Shown here piece by piece: positions 60,539 through 64,000 of a DNA stretch of 64,000 bases. Under the pieces are notes generated by a model. That model did no database searches. It was not told the origin of the DNA and was given only the letters and a program-made list of their open reading frames with translations. Position 1 is the first letter of the stretch. Each line of letters opens with the position of its first letter. The position numbers and the translations under genes were made by a program. The DNA is taken from assembly GCF_005222205.1 (NCBI RefSeq), contig NZ_CP032347.1, positions 310,001 to 374,000 of the forward strand. The letters are read 5' to 3'. The stretch is from Azospirillum brasilense (lineage in GTDB: Bacteria; Pseudomonadota; Alphaproteobacteria; Azospirillales; Azospirillaceae).

Positions 60539-61234
60539 CTATTGTATTTCGCTCCCGCCCATGATGGACACGAACTCGGTGAAGATGTCGATCTGGATGG
60601 TCACGTGCCGCCGCATGGCGGCGTAGGCGGCCTCCGGATCGCCGGCCAGGATCGCCTCGACCACGTCGTCATGCTCCGTGAAGCTGTCCTGGACGCGGTT
60701 GGGGTGGTTGAGCTGGTAGCGGCGGTAGGGGGCCAGCCGGGCGAACAGCCCCCGCGCGATCTCCTGCAGCGGCTCGTTGTGGCTGCCCGCCTGGACCGCC
60801 TCGTGGAAGGAGCGGTTGACCGCGTAATAAGCGTCCAGTTCCCGTGCCTCCATATGCGCCTTGGAGGTGTCGTGCAGGCGCTTCAAGGCCTGCTTCTCCT
60901 CCTCCGACATGCGGCGGGCGGCGAAGCGGGCGCACAGCCCCTCGATTTCCGACATCACCTCGAACATCTGCACCATGCGGTGCAGCTTCAGCGGGGCCAC
61001 CACCGCCCCTTGGCGCGGCTGCTTCTCCACCAGCCCGGCGTGGACGAGCTGGAGGATCGCCTCGCGGATCGGGGTGCGGGAGATGTTGAAGCGCTGGGCG
61101 AGGCTCTCCTCGTCCAGCCGCGTTCCGGGGCGCAGCCGGCCGAGGAAAATATCCTCCTCGATGGCGAGCCGCACCTCGTCGGCGCGGGTGGCACCCTTAT
61201 CGGCGATCTTGCCGGCGGCAATCCGGTCGCTCAT
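60539..61234 (-). CDS. GntR family regulator, FCD type (malonate-linked)
   Basis: A 231-residue regulator. The GntR winged helix is at residues about 15-75 ('LAIEEDIFLGRLRPGTRLDEESLAQRFNISRTPIREAILQL'-type block) and the FCD domain follows with metal-binding positions 'YAVNRSFHEAV', 'FTEHDDVVEAILAGD' and 'MRRHVT'. The ATG at 61234 is chosen; an alternative TTG at 61279 would add 15 acidic residues and abut the operator. It is upstream of matB on the same strand with about 90 bases between. By position it is the counterpart of MatR, the malonate repressor; the family fits. Confidence 0.85.
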   Translation of the reverse strand: MSDRIAAGKIADKGATRADEVRLAIEEDIFLGRLRPGTRLDEESLAQRFNISRTPIREAILQLVHAGLVEKQPRQGAVVAPLKLHRMVQMFEVMSEIEGLCARFAARRMSEEEKQALKRLHDTSKAHMEARELDAYYAVNRSFHEAVQAGSHNEPLQEIARGLFARLAPYRRYQLNHPNRVQDSFTEHDDVVEAILAGDPEAAYAAMRRHVTIQIDIFTEFVSIMGGSEIQ

Positions 61235-61282
61235 CCCGAGCGTGTCCTCTTCCTCATCCGCGGCCTTCCGCCGCTCCAATCT

Positions 61283-61292
61283 CTGTATACAA
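61283..61292. promoter_or_regulatory. GntR-type site upstream of the GntR gene
   Basis: On the minus strand it reads TTGTATACAG, sharing eight of the first eight bases with the site in front of matB. It lies about 50 bases upstream of the chosen GntR start codon and about 105 bases upstream of the divergent acyl-CoA dehydrogenase gene, so one bound dimer could affect both promoters. Confidence 0.5.
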
Positions 61293-61395
61293 GAGATGGA
61301 CAGCGCGTATCCAGCATGATAGTCCTTCCACCCAACAATGAGAACCGGAGATCCGCCATGGACTCCGGGCCACTGCGGTTCTGGGGAGGATGCGC

Positions 61396-62535
61396 ATGGA
61401 TTTTGCGCTTTCAGAGGAGCAGCAGGCGTTCCGCGACACGGCGCGCGACTTCGCGCAGCAGGAAATGGCGCCGAACGCCGCGCACTGGGATGAGAACAGC
61501 GTCTTTCCCGTCGACACCCTGCGACAGGCCGCGGCGCTCGGCTTCGCCGGCATCTATGTGGGGGAGGAGTTCGGCGGCTCCGGGCTCGGGCGGCTGGACG
61601 CGGCGCTGATCTTCGAGGAGCTGTCGGCGGCCTGCCCGTCCACGGCGGCCTACATCTCCATCCACAACATGGCCTCCTGGATGATCGACCGCTTCGGCAA
61701 TCCGGAGCAGCGTGAGCGCTTCCTGCCCAAGCTGACGAGCATGGAGCATTTCGCCAGCTATTGCCTGACCGAGCCGGGGGCGGGGTCCGACGCGGCCTCG
61801 CTGCGCACGCGGGCGGAGAGGGACGGCGACAACTACGTGCTGAATGGGTCGAAGGCTTTCATCTCCGGCGGCGGCACGTCGGACGTCTATGTCTGCATGG
61901 TCCGCACCGGCGAGCCCGGCCCCAAGGGCATCTCCTGCATCGTGGTGGAGAAGGGCACGCCCGGCCTGTCCTTCGGCAAGCAGGAGCACAAGCTGGGCTG
62001 GAAGAGCCAGCCGACGTCGGCGGTCATTTTCGAGGCCTGCCGCGTCCCCGTCGCCAACCGCATCGGCGAGGAGGGCGAGGGCTTCCGCATCGCCATGAAG
62101 GGGCTGGACGGGGGGCGCCTGAACATCGCCGCCTGCTCGGTCGGTGGGGCGCGCTTCTGCCTGGAGCAGGCCGTCGCCTACACCACGGAGCGCAAGCAGT
62201 TCGGCAAGCCGCTGAACGCCTTCCAGGCGCTCCAGTTCAAGCTGGCCGACATGGCGACGGAACTGGACGCCGCCCGGCTGATGCTGCACCGCGCCGCCGC
62301 CAGCCTCGACGCCGGATCGCCGGAGGCGACCGCCCATTGCGCCATGGCCAAGCGCTTCGCCACCGACGCGGGGTTCCAGGTGGTGAACGAGGCGCTGCAG
62401 CTTCACGGCGGCTACGGCTACATCAAGGAGTACCCGATCGAGCGGATTTTCCGCGACCTGCGGGTGCACCAGATTCTCGAAGGCACCAACGAAATCATGC
62501 GCGTCATCATCGCCCGCCATCTGACCGGCGGTTGA
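61396..62535 (+). CDS. Acyl-CoA dehydrogenase, isobutyryl-CoA type
   Basis: A 379-residue flavoprotein that oxidises a short branched acyl-CoA to its 2-enoyl form. Features are 'CLTEPGAGSDAASLRTRAERDGDNYVLNGSKAFISGGG' around the FAD and substrate site, 'QLHGGYGYIKEYPIERIFRDLRV' and catalytic base Glu362 in 'LEGTNEIMRVI'. The second ATG at 61396 is preferred because GGGGAGG lies seven bases upstream. Located directly before mmsB, it most likely acts as isobutyryl-CoA dehydrogenase in valine catabolism. It is divergent from the GntR gene. Confidence 0.87.
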   Translation: MDFALSEEQQAFRDTARDFAQQEMAPNAAHWDENSVFPVDTLRQAAALGFAGIYVGEEFGGSGLGRLDAALIFEELSAACPSTAAYISIHNMASWMIDRFGNPEQRERFLPKLTSMEHFASYCLTEPGAGSDAASLRTRAERDGDNYVLNGSKAFISGGGTSDVYVCMVRTGEPGPKGISCIVVEKGTPGLSFGKQEHKLGWKSQPTSAVIFEACRVPVANRIGEEGEGFRIAMKGLDGGRLNIAACSVGGARFCLEQAVAYTTERKQFGKPLNAFQALQFKLADMATELDAARLMLHRAAASLDAGSPEATAHCAMAKRFATDAGFQVVNEALQLHGGYGYIKEYPIERIFRDLRVHQILEGTNEIMRVIIARHLTGG

Positions 62536-62566
62536 TAGCGTCATTATAAAGCGAGGGGGAAACGCT

Positions 62567-63457
62567 ATGGCGACGATCGCCTTTATCGGTCTGGGCAACA
62601 TGGGTGCGCCGATGATGCGCAACCTGTTGAAGGCCGGCCACACCGTCCTGGCCTTCGACCTGTCGGAAGCCGCCTGCACCGCCGCGCGCGACGCCGGCGC
62701 CACCATCGCCACCGGTCCCGGCGCTGCGGCGGGGGAGGCCGAGGTGGTCGTGACCATGCTGCCCGCCGGCAAGCATGTGCGCGAGGTCTACACGGCACCC
62801 GACGGCATCATCGCCAAGGCCAAGCCGGGCAGCCTGTTCATCGACAGCTCCACCGTGGACGTGGACAGCGCCCGCGCCGTCGCCGCGGCGGCGGAAGCGG
62901 CGGGCCACGCCATGGTTGACGCGCCGGTGTCCGGCGGCGTCGGCGGGGCCGAGGCGGCGACTCTGACCTTCATGGTCGGCGGCAGCGACACCGCCTTCCG
63001 CCGCGCCGAACCGATCCTGTCGGCGATGGGCAAGGCCATCGTGCACACCGGCGGGCCGGGCAACGGCCAGGCCGCGAAGATCTGCAACAACATGATCCTC
63101 GGCATCTCGATGCTCGGCGTGTCGGAGGCCTTCGCGCTCGCCGAGAAGCTGGGGCTGGAGTCGCAGAAGCTGTTCGACGTGGCGTCGAAGTCGTCGGGCC
63201 AGTGCTGGTCGCTGACCAGCTATTGCCCGGTGCCGGGTCCGGTCCCGACCTCGCCGGCCAACCGCGACTACCAGCCGGGCTTCGCCGCGGCGCTGATGCT
63301 GAAGGACCTGAAGCTGGCGGTCGAGGCCGGCCAGAGCACCGGCAGCCCGCTGCCGCTGGGCGGCGAGGCCGCGCAGATGTACGCGCTGTTCTGCAACGCG
63401 GGTTTCGGCGGCAAGGACTTCTCCGGCATCGTCAATCTGCTGCGCGGGAAGCCGTAA
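62567..63457 (+). CDS. mmsB: 3-hydroxyisobutyrate dehydrogenase
   Basis: A 296-residue NAD-dependent enzyme giving methylmalonate semialdehyde. The N-terminal Rossmann fold starts 'IAFIGLGNMGAPMMRNLLKAGH', and 'DAPVSGGVGGAEAATLTFMVGG' and catalytic Lys171 in 'GNGQAAKICNNMILG' identify the family. 'SLTSYCPVPGPVPTSPANRDY' is specific to 3-hydroxyisobutyrate dehydrogenases as against tartronate semialdehyde reductases. It follows the acyl-CoA dehydrogenase by 31 bases in one operon. The product would be handled by mmsA at 27.6 kb. Confidence 0.92.
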   Translation: MATIAFIGLGNMGAPMMRNLLKAGHTVLAFDLSEAACTAARDAGATIATGPGAAAGEAEVVVTMLPAGKHVREVYTAPDGIIAKAKPGSLFIDSSTVDVDSARAVAAAAEAAGHAMVDAPVSGGVGGAEAATLTFMVGGSDTAFRRAEPILSAMGKAIVHTGGPGNGQAAKICNNMILGISMLGVSEAFALAEKLGLESQKLFDVASKSSGQCWSLTSYCPVPGPVPTSPANRDYQPGFAAALMLKDLKLAVEAGQSTGSPLPLGGEAAQMYALFCNAGFGGKDFSGIVNLLRGKP

Positions 63458-63482
63458 GGGCGGTCACGGGCCCCCACCCTGA

Positions 63483-63541
63483 CCCTCCCCCGCTTCGCAG
63501 GGGGGGACTATTTCCTCCCTCCCCTGCGAAGCGGGGGAGGG
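63483..63541. repeat. Paired GC-rich palindromic repeats (copy F)
   Basis: Two opposed palindromic units (63483-63506 and 63517-63541; arms CCCTCCC and GGGAGGG with GCTTCGC and TGCGAAGC centres), with outer C/G-rich arms to about 63470 and 63562. It lies between the convergent mmsB and AMP-binding genes and ends only a few bases from the latter's stop codon. Confidence 0.8.
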
Positions 63542-63567
63542 TCGGGGAGGGGGCAAGCGCCTCCCCC

Positions 63568-64000
63568 TCAATCCGCCTGCTGCATGACGATGGCGTCGGA
63601 CGCCCGGCCGCGGAAGTGGATGTTGCCGTCGCCGTCCAGGAACGCCCAATCGCCGGTCAGGTAGTAGCGTCGGCCGTGGCGGAAGCGGGCGGCGGTGCGT
63701 CCCGGATCGTTGGCATAGGCGTCGAACCAGAAGAGCGGCGAGGACTCCACGTCGATGGCGATCTCGCCCGCGCCGCCGACCGGCGCCTCGCGGCCCTGCG
63801 GGTCGAGGATGACCACGCGGAAGCCCGGCAGGGGCCGCCCCAGCGAGGAATCCGCGGTGCGGTCGGCGTGGCCGGGGTCGTAGCGGTTCATCATGAAGAT
63901 GCCGGTCTCGCGCTGCCCATACTGGTCGAGCAGGGGGACGCTGACCACCCGGTTGGCCCAGCCGATCAGTTCCGGCGGCAGGGGCTCGCCGACCACCGAC
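63568..64000 (-). CDS. AMP-binding acyl-CoA synthetase-like protein, partial at window edge
   Basis: The last 143 residues of an adenylate-forming ligase; the start lies beyond the window. The visible part contains 'LLDQYGQRETGIFMMNRYDP' (the A5 motif region), 'GRPLPGFRVVILDPQGRE', 'GGAGEIAID', and 'YYLTGDWAFLDGDGNIHFRGRASD' (A7/A8 motifs). The reading frame then stops after 'AIVMQQAD', before the roughly 100-residue C-terminal subdomain that holds the catalytic lysine. Repeat copy F begins within a few bases of the stop codon. The gene may be a shortened pseudogene or may encode an N-domain-only protein. Confidence 0.7.
   Translation of the reverse strand, partial: SVVGEPLPPELIGWANRVVSVPLLDQYGQRETGIFMMNRYDPGHADRTADSSLGRPLPGFRVVILDPQGREAPVGGAGEIAIDVESSPLFWFDAYANDPGRTAARFRHGRRYYLTGDWAFLDGDGNIHFRGRASDAIVMQQAD

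Overview
The window is very GC-rich and densely coded. Its gene content points to an alphaproteobacterium of the Azospirillum/Rhodospirillales type: DUF2336, DUF4112 and Lin0512 proteins, an LdtR-like MarR regulator, the N-acetylglutaminylglutamine amide osmolyte trio, a TctCBA transporter and a serralysin-like protease. This assignment is inferred from gene families; no rRNA or tRNA gene was seen. The 5' end cuts a glutamate dehydrogenase gene and the 3' end cuts an acyl-CoA synthetase-like gene.

0-10 kb: end of glutamate dehydrogenase; a MASE1 histidine kinase overlapping a FixJ-type regulator; a tonB-exbD-exbB energising operon with a Fur-box-like dyad upstream; a TraB/TIKI-like protein; a Lin0512 protein; a secreted serralysin-type metalloprotease; and an RlpA lipoprotein.

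10-21 kb: a LytS/LytR (BtsSR-like) two-component pair directly upstream of a CstA-family, probably pyruvate, transporter. A YcaD-like MFS exporter follows, then the leftward osmolyte operon asnO-ngg-M42 hydrolase.

21-35 kb: a MocR regulator divergent from a PPOX-fold protein with an inverted repeat between them; a LysR regulator divergent from bauA-mmsA (beta-alanine to acetyl-CoA); a CBS-BON/GntR operon; TerC; and a tctC-tctB-tctA tripartite carboxylate transporter.

35-56 kb is the most distinctive region. It holds a carbohydrate-binding beta-helix protein, a tail-anchored protein, a pyruvyl transferase, a secreted propeller-like protein, two GT4 and two very large GT2-type glycosyltransferases, a methyltransferase, a small all-repeat RTX protein, a type I secretion ABC/HlyD pair and galE. 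I read it as a surface-glycan locus coupled to type I secretion. The GT2/GT4 unit appears duplicated, and one GT2 copy has lost its catalytic acidic motifs.

56-64 kb: the LdtR-like regulator and a DUF2336 protein; a TetR regulator with its own palindrome; malonyl-CoA synthetase (matB) and a GntR regulator whose genes each carry a GTATAC site; isobutyryl-CoA dehydrogenase-like and 3-hydroxyisobutyrate dehydrogenase genes (valine catabolism); and a prematurely ending AMP-binding protein.

A family of GC-rich palindromic intergenic elements recurs at least six times, usually between convergent genes. At two places it sits at an apparently shortened gene end.
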